From contig NC_087377.1 of NCBI RefSeq assembly GCF_963675165.1, forward strand, positions 5,766,042 to 5,830,041: a stretch of DNA of 64,000 nucleotides. Direction: 5' to 3'. The notes beneath the pieces were generated by a model. That model ran no database searches and was not told the origin of the DNA. It saw only the letters and a program-made list of their open reading frames with translations. The stretch comes from Halichondria panicea (lineage: Eukaryota > Porifera > Demospongiae > Suberitida > Halichondriidae). The position numbers were made by a program, and so were the translations under genes. Shown piece after piece: positions 23,318 through 34,400 of this stretch; within the stretch, counting starts at the first letter, position 1, and the number at the start of each line of letters is the position of its first letter.

Positions 23318-23632
23318 GCAAAGTCAATTTGTAGTTTCTCAGGCCCTCGCGCTTGGAAATTGGCAGCTTTACAAAAAAGTTAAATATCACGTGACCTCAA
23401 ATTAAAGGCACTAAAAGAAAAGGATAAATTTGTATGGTTTTTTGGTCATGAATATAATTATGACTAAAATTAATAAGTAAAAATTATGCACTTCCGCTTA
23501 TTGAGGAAGTTAGGGGTGTGTTTTCAATTAAATTTCTATGAATATAATTATCATTAATATTTATCAAATGCCTCAATCCGCTCGCTATTTTAGGAATTAA
23601 TAATAGCCTGAGAAACTACAAATTGACTTTGC
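23318..23632. mobile_element. 315-bp MITE with near-perfect 26-27-bp TIRs
   Basis: GCAAAGTCAATTTGTAGTTT (23318 onward, continuing CTCAGG) reappears inverted at 23606-23632. The similarity continues less perfectly outwards (AAGGCCAT against TAGGCTAA). It lies in the first intron of the GPCR-like gene. No coding content. Confidence 0.8.
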
Positions 23633-25379
23633 TTAGCCTAATTGCAGCAACCAAATAAACTCTTTGTACCACTCCTAAAACCACAAATGTGTTAGAGAGT
23701 GTGTCCCTATAAAAGCAATGATTTGATCGAAGTAGTGGGTGGACGGTGGGCTCAGGTCTCAAAGGTCACTTTCCCTAATGCAGTATGCCATATAATACTG
23801 GCACTGCATTTCATTTGATCTCAAAAGTCAAAAAGCAAAAGATAATTAACTGATAATCTTGCAAATATACTTCAGGATTCTTCTGCTGAGAGTCAGCAAT
23901 TGCTGTTGAGTGCAGAGTTATATGGTCAGTATGTGTCATTAGCGCTAAGGAGTGAAGCTGTGGATATAGGCAACATGACGGAGATCACACTTGAGAGACA
24001 AAACATTGGTATGCGTACTTCTTCACCTTATTGCTAGATGAAGCTAGTATATGCATTTACCCTCCAGTGCTAGCTGCAATTGAAGTTGACACCACTAGCT
24101 AGTTTAGATCACATTACCTTTCCTAAAGTTGTCGAAGTCAGTGAAGAAACAGGCTCAGCCCAAACTGTGATACCAGCTGCTCTTCTTATGGAGAGAGGGG
24201 CTTTAGGTATTCCATAAACTTTGGTGGTAACCAAAATCTGTTTATCCATGTCTGTCTCATGCAATTTTCAGAGGGGAATGTTACAGCAGTCAACATTCTA
24301 TTTTCCAACTTGGAGGATTTTCTTCCAAAAACCAATCTTGAAATGTATTATCGACAGTACTAAGTCATGTTCTGCTCAGTACGTCTCATAATTATGTTTA
24401 TACAGGAACATAACCAGACCTGTATCACAGGTTATTTCTAGTCCAGTGTAAAGTTAACTAACTCTGAGGCACAGGCAACCTTCAGATTGACCACCCAAAA
24501 GGTAGTTGGACTTACAAGCGACACTAACTCATGCTTGTGCATGTGTGCAGTTCTCTGAGGATGAAGTAGCCGAAAATGCAAAATGTGTATTTGGAGTGTT
24601 TCTAGGTGAGCTGCATGTCCTTTTAATGTTTATTCTTGTCAAAGATTTATTTTGTCAGTGATGCGGCCAACAGCTAGCAGGTGGTCCACGGAAGGTGTGA
24701 TTACAGTCAGTGTGGATGAAGACAAGCAAATGAGATTGTATGATATTGTCTGTTAGAGCAGTCATTTCACAGCATTTGCTGTTCTAATGGATGTCACTGG
24801 AGCACTGAATGTGAGCCTTATGCAGCGAATACTAATTTTACTTGAATTAGTTCTTTGATCTTTTGTAGGACACAACTCCAGAGATCAGGTTTGCTCTATC
24901 CGTGGTGACTTATGTTGGTTGTTCCATATCCATCTTCTTTCTTCTGTTGTCTATCCTCTATTTCTTGACATTGAGGTAATTATTGAAGCTCTGCATACAT
25001 GTATAAAACCTTGCTGTGCTGTTGATGTTTAGAAAAGAGCTGTTGACCAAGGTTCATAACTTCATTCATCTCAACCTGTCTATTTCTTTGCTCCTTGGCT
25101 ACGTGGTGTTCTTGTCAGGAGTAGAAACAGCTGTGGCCAACGACGACGAGGTGAGGTGTATATAACTTGAGTCGTGTATCTATACATAATAATTATGCAA
25201 TAATATTATACTATACTATTGTATATAGCTGGCACGGTTTACCTTAAAACTTTAATGCATGCCGAAATTCATGTTTATGAGCATGCAAGCCTTGTATTTG
25301 AAAAAATGTGCATACATGCATGCATGTCTCGAACCCATGCATGCATGCATTGGCTCATTTCATCTAGTTTGGGACTGTT

Positions 25380-25562
25380 AGTATAATTATATATACGGAA
25401 TAGTGAGGTGGCCGCATTTCAGGGCAAGTCTTGTGCAGTATTGATTTAACTATAAAATAATTATTATAGCAATCCGTGCATGCCTAACAAATTAACGGCC
25501 GGTATAACGAGGTGACCATAATTCAGAGAGTCGGATTAGCGAGAGTCTATACTGTATTTGTA
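25380..25562. repeat. Fragment of the CAGTARAC/GGAATAGCGAGGTGGCCG repeat
   Basis: GGAATAGTGAGGTGGCCGCA at about 25396 and TCGGATTAGCGAGAGTCTAT, then ACTGTA, at the right end match the inner part and right end of the complete element at 44581-44933. It lies in the last intron of the GPCR-like gene. Confidence 0.6.
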
Positions 25563-25699
25563 TTGATCCTTGTTCCATTATGCACTTGCATACAGGGAGC
25601 GTGTGTGTTTGTGGCTGCTCTCCTTCACTACCTGTTCACTAATGTGTTCTTTTGGATGCTGTGTGAGGGAATTATGCTCTATCTGATGTAATTGGTGAT

Positions 25700-27750
25700 T
25701 GTCTTCAACTGAATATCCAAGAAATGGTAGATATTCTTTATTATTGGATGGGGTAATTAAAGATATCTTGTTTCTGTTAGCACGATCGATGCATATAATT
25801 ATTATACTATGTACATGAATGCATAATTATAAAGAGTAATAATGTGCATGAGCTAGCAACCACTTTCACTTGGCATAATTATAATTATATAATTATACTC
25901 ACATGCATGTCATACCGTAGCTGCATGAGCCTCGTTCCCAGGTCAATTTTTTTTTAATAGAGCGAATTTCTATATTTGGCTACCAAGTAGAGACAACTTG
26001 GTTGGGAAAGAGGCTAACTGCAGCTAAGCTTGTCCTTTCTTGCGCATGCACTGTCAGCCCTTGAGCATAAAAGAAGACAATTAACCTCTATAATTATCTT
26101 ATAACATAATGTGTTTGAATTACTTAAACCTCTCGAAGTATAGGGTACGTGGAGGGTTCATCAATAATATTAATTTTATGCATGCATGCATGCATGCATG
26201 TGCGGTGATGACTATAATTATTATAATTACAGCATTCCATTGATTTCATAGGGTATTTTTTGCAGTTGTTCCAGTGATATACCAGTGGCTATATCTGCTG
26301 CATGGACTTATTCATGACCAGTAATATTAATATACATGCATATATAATTATACCGAGCGTTGTTAATTATACCGAGTGTCCTAATTATGGACAAGAACCA
26401 AATCAACATGCAAAGCTCCTACTAATTTCGATCGTATACGGCTGCAGCCTTGTCCCCATGCATAGGATACCCGCTATACAGTTGTATGTATACCCATACA
26501 GCCATTCATTGACGTCATGCACAATGAAAGACGAATCATCTCAAACCACATATTAACCACTAACAAGCAATAAAAACACAAATCATAAAAGTGGAGAAAT
26601 AATGAAGTGTATATACATGTAATAGAAGATGGCATGCACGGATCAAGTAGTGAGTGTGTGTGCATAACTGAGACGAAGAGCTAAATTATAATAGGCTAGT
26701 CTGATTTAGAGTCTGACAGAAGAGATGGAGCATTGACAGTCGTTCCTGTATTGGGCGTTTCTGTGTTGGGAAAGAGAGTGTTTATCTACATGTACGTGTA
26801 GCACTATTAATGAGATAAGGACAATCATTACGATTATTATGCACCTCCATGCGTTGAGTACAAGTAATAAAATACAAATCAACTTTTCACAAAACGTTAT
26901 TGAGGACTTGTGAATAATTGAAAGAATTATTTTGCAAATCCACAAATTAAAATCCAAGAAAACATGACTAGAAGCCTATAAAATTATAGAAACTTGTACT
27001 TGCACTTCATTGATCCTTAAGCAGCTGTAGCAGTCTACACACACAAACACACTACCGTATACCTCGCTTGCGCATGTGCACCGGGGCATAATTATAAGAC
27101 TAATAATTATAATTATTATTACACAATGATAATTATAATTATGCCACAATAAATAAAAGCACATGTACCTTTTTTTGTTATGTCATCTTTCAATGGCTGT
27201 TTTTTACACTTTCGTGGACCTACACAGAACAAAAGAGTGTGGATCATGATGACAATGTACCGTCGGCATGTATGTGTAAAGGAATTCATAGCACCTTAGA
27301 TAACTGTTCCACGAATTGTTTGGCATACACTGTACCACGGGTAATTTGGCGAAGCAAGCATTGAACTATTGTTGGCAAAGTATCATTTGACGCTCATGCT
27401 GCATACCAATGTCAATATCACATGCGATAGCAAATAATTATTAATAATGATTATGGCGAGGTTGAATAATAATAATAAAAGCCTGTTCTGCTACGTACAT
27501 GTACAATCATGTATGTGTGTGGCTAAACAAGTACAGTGTATGTGGATTGGTCATAAGACAGTCACAGTGTTATGTGCAATTGTCAAGGGCTTATAAAGAG
27601 AAGAGGCATGCAACTCAGGCTACTCTCAGAATCAGCAAACTTCAACTGTTACTATTTTTAGACATTTCACGTGGGCGGAATGCTCTACTTTTGCACACTA
27701 CTGGAATCTATTTATACTATGCCTCATATACGCCCCTTGATATAATGACG
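25700..27750. other. Intergenic, repeat-rich
   Basis: No gene was recognised. Contents include a decayed element with TIRs related to TAGCCTCGTTCCCAGG (about 25927-26015), (TGCA)n at about 26178-26200, many ATAATTAT motifs, and an inverted fragment (about 27005-27098) of the family whose complete copies are at 35566 and 53904. Confidence 0.5.
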
Positions 27751-27752
27751 AG

Positions 27753-30700
27753 TCACTCACCAGGCATTTTCAGAGTAAATGGTTTTATTCCGGTGTCTAT
27801 CACTTGATCAGGGCAAGGGTCATTAGCACTCACTGCTGAGTCGGCACTTTTAGACGCCGAGATGTTTGGTTTAGTGAACGAGTCGTTCTTTGAAAAAGTT
27901 CCTCGCCTCTTAATCTCAGCTGAGAGGTATTCCTTTGTAGCAGAAGTATTAGTAAACTTAGAGAGAGTACAGTACGTTAGACACCAAAAAATTAATGTTG
28001 TTGAAGCTTTTATAATTATTTTGCACACTAGCAAACTACTGTAAATTTCTTCCATGTACTATGCATTAATGTGATATTAAGCAAACAACATTGACTTTCT
28101 TGCTCATGCAAATTCACACGCTACCCACAAGTTCATCCGATGCTCAATGTAAATACTTAAAATAGATAACAACACAGCAATGTAATGCGTTCAAATCAGG
28201 CTCTAATTACTTGGTCTGATGTCGGTAGAAAATTCTCGATGTCTAGGTAGTCATCGCTGGATTGGTTCTCTTTGAGCTGTTTCTCAAAGGCTACGAGTTG
28301 ACCCATGAAGTTTAGGTTGGGAGAGATAGCTGGTCGCTTGTCCTTCACAAACTGATAGGCCTCCTGTGAAGAAAATGCTTATTTGACTAACGAGAATCTC
28401 AGTGAGATCACACACTCGCATAATTATTGTGACACAGCCATGTACATGTACTAACCCAAAAAACACCTGTGGGAATAATTAAATAGCATGAGCTTTGATT
28501 TCTAGGATCGTACTGTAAGTAATTGTACATGTCATGTACTTCATGGACTTACATGTACATGTATAAGCTAGGCACAACCTTTCTATCGGCTCATTGCTTT
28601 TTCACCTCCCACCAATTAAAGGACAGCCCTTTATAAATAAATTGGCTATTATAATTATACTTCTAAACTGAAGAGTTCTATTTTATTTATGATCTAGAGG
28701 TTGGCTAACACAAACCTGCATGCTCATTCCAAAGTTCTGCATGAGATAAGCAATTGTGACAGTCACAGAGCGAGAGATGCCAGCCATACAATGGATTAAG
28801 ATTGTGCACTTTGACATTCGCGCTTTCTCTGTGTAAAGTGAAACGGACATACATGTAACGAAAGAGTTTTTGAACTTCTGTTCGAGCAAAATAGAACCAT
28901 GCTCTGTTTCTACGTACCGTAAACGGTGACATTTTCGACAGGTGTTTAATTTCGTTTTTTTCGTCCTTGGACTCAACACACGAAATTAAATAAATTAGCC
29001 ACACCTACGTTAATATAACGGACGAAAATTTATGCGCACGAAATTTAAGAATTGTGGGCCTAGTGCAGAAAGTGCGAAATTTTGATGCGTTGAAAATTTC
29101 AACGTTTACGGTATGTCTTCAATGAAATACTTGTGTAGTATCATTATACGTGTATACATGTAAGTATAAAATATTACATCGTATAGGAGTATGAAAATTG
29201 GTACCGGGTGTACCTATTCTAATACATACATACAGTATCATACCAATATAAGCAAATGCTTCAGAGAAATGTGTAATCAGTTTTTGACTGCCAGTGTCAG
29301 TCACACTGATTCTCAGATACTCGACAGAATCCTCTTTGAAATAGTTTGGGCAGTTGGGGGTCACATTCAACACATAACGTACTGAGAACTCCTTCATCAC
29401 CTGCACAAATAAAGAGTTATACAGTCAAATACGCTACATATGTATAGCTTTCTCTAAGGCAGACCAATAGAGCAGCTGTAATAATTATATAGGGTGACGT
29501 GGCTAGCTAACACAGGTTCAAACACACGCTCCTTGTACATGTAATAGGCTGGCCCCAAAAGGTGACAAAGTTATTATTTCACTGCATATACTCACATACA
29601 CACAAAATTGTAGGGTAAGTGGTAAAGGTCCTCAAATGAAAAAGACAAACAACTGCATAACAATTTAGAATTGGTAAAGATCATCAATTAAGATTAATGG
29701 GCTACATCCACTCACGTCTTTGCTCTGAGCGTCTTTTTCACTGCCCAGTACCAGGAAAGAGAGTACATGTACGGGAGGAGCCGTCTTCCAGTCTAGTGGT
29801 TGGTCACGCATACCTACATGTACAGAACACACAAACAAGACAACATTAATAATGGTAATGTATAATTCTCATGGCGTACATTGTAAACGAAACATCATGC
29901 ATATACATGTAACAATATTTTTCAGATCACACGAAGCTGTGAAAATTCATTGAGCAATGATAATGTATATAGACTTTGAAAACTAATATGTGTTAGCTAC
30001 CAAATCTATCATCAGCAATGATTTAATGCAAATGCCTAAAAATTGTCAAACACCAGTACGTCTATACAGACTATATACTCGATAGCAGTTGCTTATCCGA
30101 GAGGTGGAGATCAAGATGTGGTCCAGTAAACTATCTCCTGTGAATCTGAGAGCAATAGGCACTGTGTAGCGTCCCAGCACAGCACATAGTGCAATGCTCA
30201 GCTACTAACACAATCATAAAATAGTCTACAAACCATTTATGTAATACACAGTGCAGTCCCCAATTGTGTACAAAGACATACACATAACTATCTTACAGTA
30301 CACGGTATCGGCGGGACATTCAACCAAATCCTAAATCACTAGCAGTGGGACCCCAAATGTGTGAATCATAATGTGTACAACTGAATAAGGACACTCAACA
30401 AAGTCCCAAATCCATGAAATTAGAAAACCCTCAATACACTGTAAAATGAATGTACATATAATTACACATAGTTGCGAAAAGCGTTCACGTTTAGGAGATT
30501 CCAGTGTAATATACATGTACATGTACAAGTGATCACATGTACATATATAACGTTTCAGGTACAGAGTACATTGTACATCAGAATCTGTATGCTTAATTAG
30601 ACGGGATGGTCCAGCCAGTTAAGCTCACACATACACTGTATCATAGATTCGCTCAAATACCGACAGACAACGAACAGATCAGTTCTGAAAGCTCTAACCC

Positions 30701-31399
30701 ACTGTCTCTCCTCGAGGCTGTACTATGTGTGCAAAGTGTAGCATGGTCACGCAGCATCCTAGCAGTAAAAAACTGCTCCGCTACATAAAAGCTTCCCAGC
30801 AAATCACAAAGAAACTTGCTCCACTTATAACAAACACACAATCAATCAAGCTATTCACTACTTGTAAGAATGCACAATGTACATAATTATAATTCATGGC
30901 TATAGGATTAGTGCTTTATACATGTACGGTACTTTAAATTACAATACTGCACAATTTAGTTTGACCCAGTGCTATAACACGAAAGCTCAAACATAAGCGT
31001 AAGAGCCAGTGCTTGCATTGTACCTGGAGTGGTGGCCCTCTGCTGCGGAGTATTGCCCAAGCCCTTCTTGATCTTGGGAAGGTTGATCTCACATAGACTA
31101 GGGTGGAGTACATTGAATTCAGTAAGCCCACCTGTGTACATGATAAGAATGTGAGACATCATTCCTGTACGTACTGCATGTGTTATGAACCAATGATGCT
31201 ATAGATACAGATGCGTATAAAAATAATATTATGCTTAACCTGGCTACAATAATCATGGGTCCAATTTTGAACCTGCTCGCCTGGCTGCCATAGCACAACG
31301 TTTAGAGCATGGATAGCCTCAATCCACACAACAAGTTATTAGTTATGCCTCGAGGCGTAGCCGCACGAGGGATACGGTAAAGCTGACTGTGTGTGTGTG

Positions 31400-31434
<35 letters not shown>

Positions 31435-34400
31435 GTGTGTGTGTATTCCAGCTATAACTGCTCAACGGTTACAATGCGACGAAAACTAACAGCTTCTATA
31501 GGCTTCTAGCCACGTTCTCTTGGATTTTGATTCGTGGATTAGCAAACTAAAGCTTCTTTCTCGAGTTATGGCTAGTTTGACTCACATTGAAGGCTGTTGC
31601 AGTCTCTTCAGAATCTTTCATAGCATCATCTGTTCGCACAAACTTTCTATTCAACTTATGAGTTAGCCTTGCACTTAAGCACTAGCTTTTTGTTGGCTAC
31701 AAGAGTTAGAAAGAGCTGCTAAAGAAGCTAGCTATTTTAGTAGCCATTATTGATTGAACTGCAGACACACCCCTATTCCTGGATGTAGATCTAATGCGCA
31801 TGCGCGCTCAATACCACGTGTAAGAGAATCCATTTTGCAGAGAATCAGCTTTGTTGAGGTCCAGGTAAGCCACAAACCAACCTTTTCTGATAATTACTCA
31901 ATTTATATTATTCGTTACTGTGTTTAATCAATTGCTAACACCTATTCTGTCAATTTGAAATCATAATTATTGCAAATTATTAACCTTTCTAATACTTGTG
32001 AGCGAAAGCAAAAACATGGCGAGAGGCATTAGCACAGCGCCACCTTGAACACTAGTTTTAATAGTGGCAGAATTTGATGTTAAACAATTGTAATAATATG
32101 CATGTATTATGTTGGCTGCTGCGTGCCGAGGCATAATTATGACAGTAAACAACATCACAACCGTAAGAAGCAACATTCCAAATTGGTGTTTTAAAAAATA
32201 GGATCACTACAGTTTTGTAAAGGCCAGATGACATATGATATACAATGCTATACACAGTAGTTAAATTAATGTAGAAATTTGAAATGAGTTAAACAACTAA
32301 TTATACATGACACTCCCTACCTTGTAACAAGTAGGGACATCGTCCCATCTTTTCTAGGGCACTGAGCACCAACCACACACTGTGCGACGAGGAGAGATTT
32401 GTCATGTCAGCAGTTGAGTCGTCATACACCACCATTGGGAATTCACAGCTCCAGCACGACTGCAGATGAGATTATTATTGCTCAATTAAACCCTAGAGGC
32501 CACAGTTGGATTGATAACGTACCGTAACAATGTACAGTTATGTCCATACACTAGACGTGTTACATTGCAAGTAAGTTACATGTACATGTGTGTATGGCAA
32601 AAAAAATCACTGCCAGGAGATAATAATGGGTTGTATGTACATGTTCATGTATACATGAACATGTACATACAACCATTATTATGATTATGTGACTGTGTGC
32701 AAATTGAGACCAATAAAGTAAAGTACCCTTTCCTTCTTCACCGCGGAGCATGGAAAGACGAACAGTGGCTCTATTGAAAAGATTAGCAGGTCTAATGAAG
32801 CTCATTCAAAGGAGACTTAGGGTTCATGATCGAGTTACCTCAATAGACAAGTTTCCTTATACAACATGCTATTATCCTGACTGTATACTGTAGGATGACC
32901 ACATACGGACCAGTTTCACTACTACTGTACATGGAATTATATCGTATGGGTGCACACACACACACACGACATGAACACATTCTAAGAGGAAACATCAGTG
33001 AATGGACACCAACCAGGAAAAAGGACTTGCTTACAGTAAATCGCTTACTCGGAAATTCATACAGTAGCCTTGAAGCACCAATATTTTGAAGACAAGGAAA
33101 AGCAATCTGAGTGCAGTGGTTTTGTATACTACGTGTGGAAATTTACAATGTACTAGTCCACACTGTACATGTACGATGTAATAGGTACATAGAGTCAGCT
33201 TTGCAAAATCAGCAAACTTCAGAGCTGTGTGTTTGATGCTCATTAATGGCAGGTACGTAGTACGTACATGTACATGGATGTGTATTAAAAATGATATAAT
33301 TATAATGATACTCTAACATAGTACGGTACATGTATTTACTTGTACCACCACACTGTGCACTGCTGGTATTCTGGGGACTATGCAATCTCCTCATCAATAA
33401 CAACAATTAACAGCTGTATGGTATGAGCATGCAAAACAACGAAATTACTGCTAATACGGAATGAATCACATGACACGTACGTATAAACAGAAACTTTCCA
33501 ACACAACAAACAGTAAATACAGTTTCCCTTCTGAAAGTGTTATCTTACTTGAAACTTTTCTTTTCCTTCATCGCTTGTAACCAGGTCAGCAAGGCCTATC
33601 TTTCCCGCAACAAATCGCTTTTTGAGCAGTCCCACAATATTCACATTAACTGCACCTGTGTGTGGTGTGTGTTGGGGGGGGGGGAGGAGGGTCAAAGAGT
33701 GAGCTGTGCACATATTTATACACAACAAAGAATCAGTTGTAGTGGTTTTAAAGCCAACTAAAATTGTTAAATTGTATATCAGTCATAGTACAAGTACACT
33801 TACAGTACGGATCGAGGTTTAGCTTTGATCATAATTATGGAACTGCTGCCATAACATACATGTACACGCAAATCCCCCCCCCCCCCCCCTACTAATATCC
33901 TTGTTCAGTTAGTTCCAATAGTTTCAGTATCCATACACACACTTTCACAACAGCACTTTTAACAATACACATGATTAGACCTAACAGCTACTATAATACG
34001 ACTGCATAGTTCACATACATGTACTAAATTCACTTCCCACGTATTCTCACTTCCCATGCATTCTTAACACAGGATACCAACACAGTCATATAGCATCACT
34101 CATTATAATTTATTTCATTAGGTGCTTTCCCTCTATTAAACTTCCTGTCAGCCTACCGCGGAAAGTATCACCTAAGATGTTTAATCAACATGACACCAAC
34201 AAACGTAAACATGAAACATATTTCGAGTCCCTCAACTGTACAACCTACTTCCTCGAGCAGACACGTTTATTTCCATGGAGATCATGTTGAAATAGGTGTC
34301 AGGTTTGTATGCATGTCCAGAAATTGAAACCACACAAACGTACATGTATATTTGTATGTACCATACCAAATTAGAACAATAAGTGTATAAACAAATAAGA

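Larger units (their letters stand above)
23105..25691 (+). pseudogene. Adhesion GPCR-like gene, truncated after TM3
   Basis: About ten exons were placed by GT/AG sites: 23105-23174, 23876-24008, 24099-24206, 24272-24356, one near 24428-24500, 24551-24605, 24659-24810, 24869-24975, 25033-25150 and 25596-25691. The first six give a GAIN-like region (VMNVLNNVLDERNTEGWERL, NVTAVNILFSNLEDFLPKT). The seventh gives the GPS motif region (WSTEGVI, SSHFTAFAVLMDVTG). The last three encode TM1 (IRFALSVVTYVGCSISIFFL), TM2 (LTKVHNFIHLNLSISLLLGY) and TM3 (HYLFTNVFFWMLCEGIMLYL). Damage: a TAG at 24754 inside the GPS, valine replacing the first GPS cysteine, a TAA at 25689 right after TM3, a frame conflict near 24445, a doubled CTAG at about 24097-24104, and a phase mismatch between the first two exons. 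TM4-TM7 are absent. Adhesion GPCRs are plasma-membrane receptors self-cleaved at the GPS; this copy could not make one. Confidence 0.8.

Noticed and set aside
25927-26015. TIR pair related to TAGCCTCGTTCCCAGG as a second Mutator-like MITE
   Set aside because: Only one end is well conserved and no 9-bp duplication could be matched, so it was left as a decayed relative.
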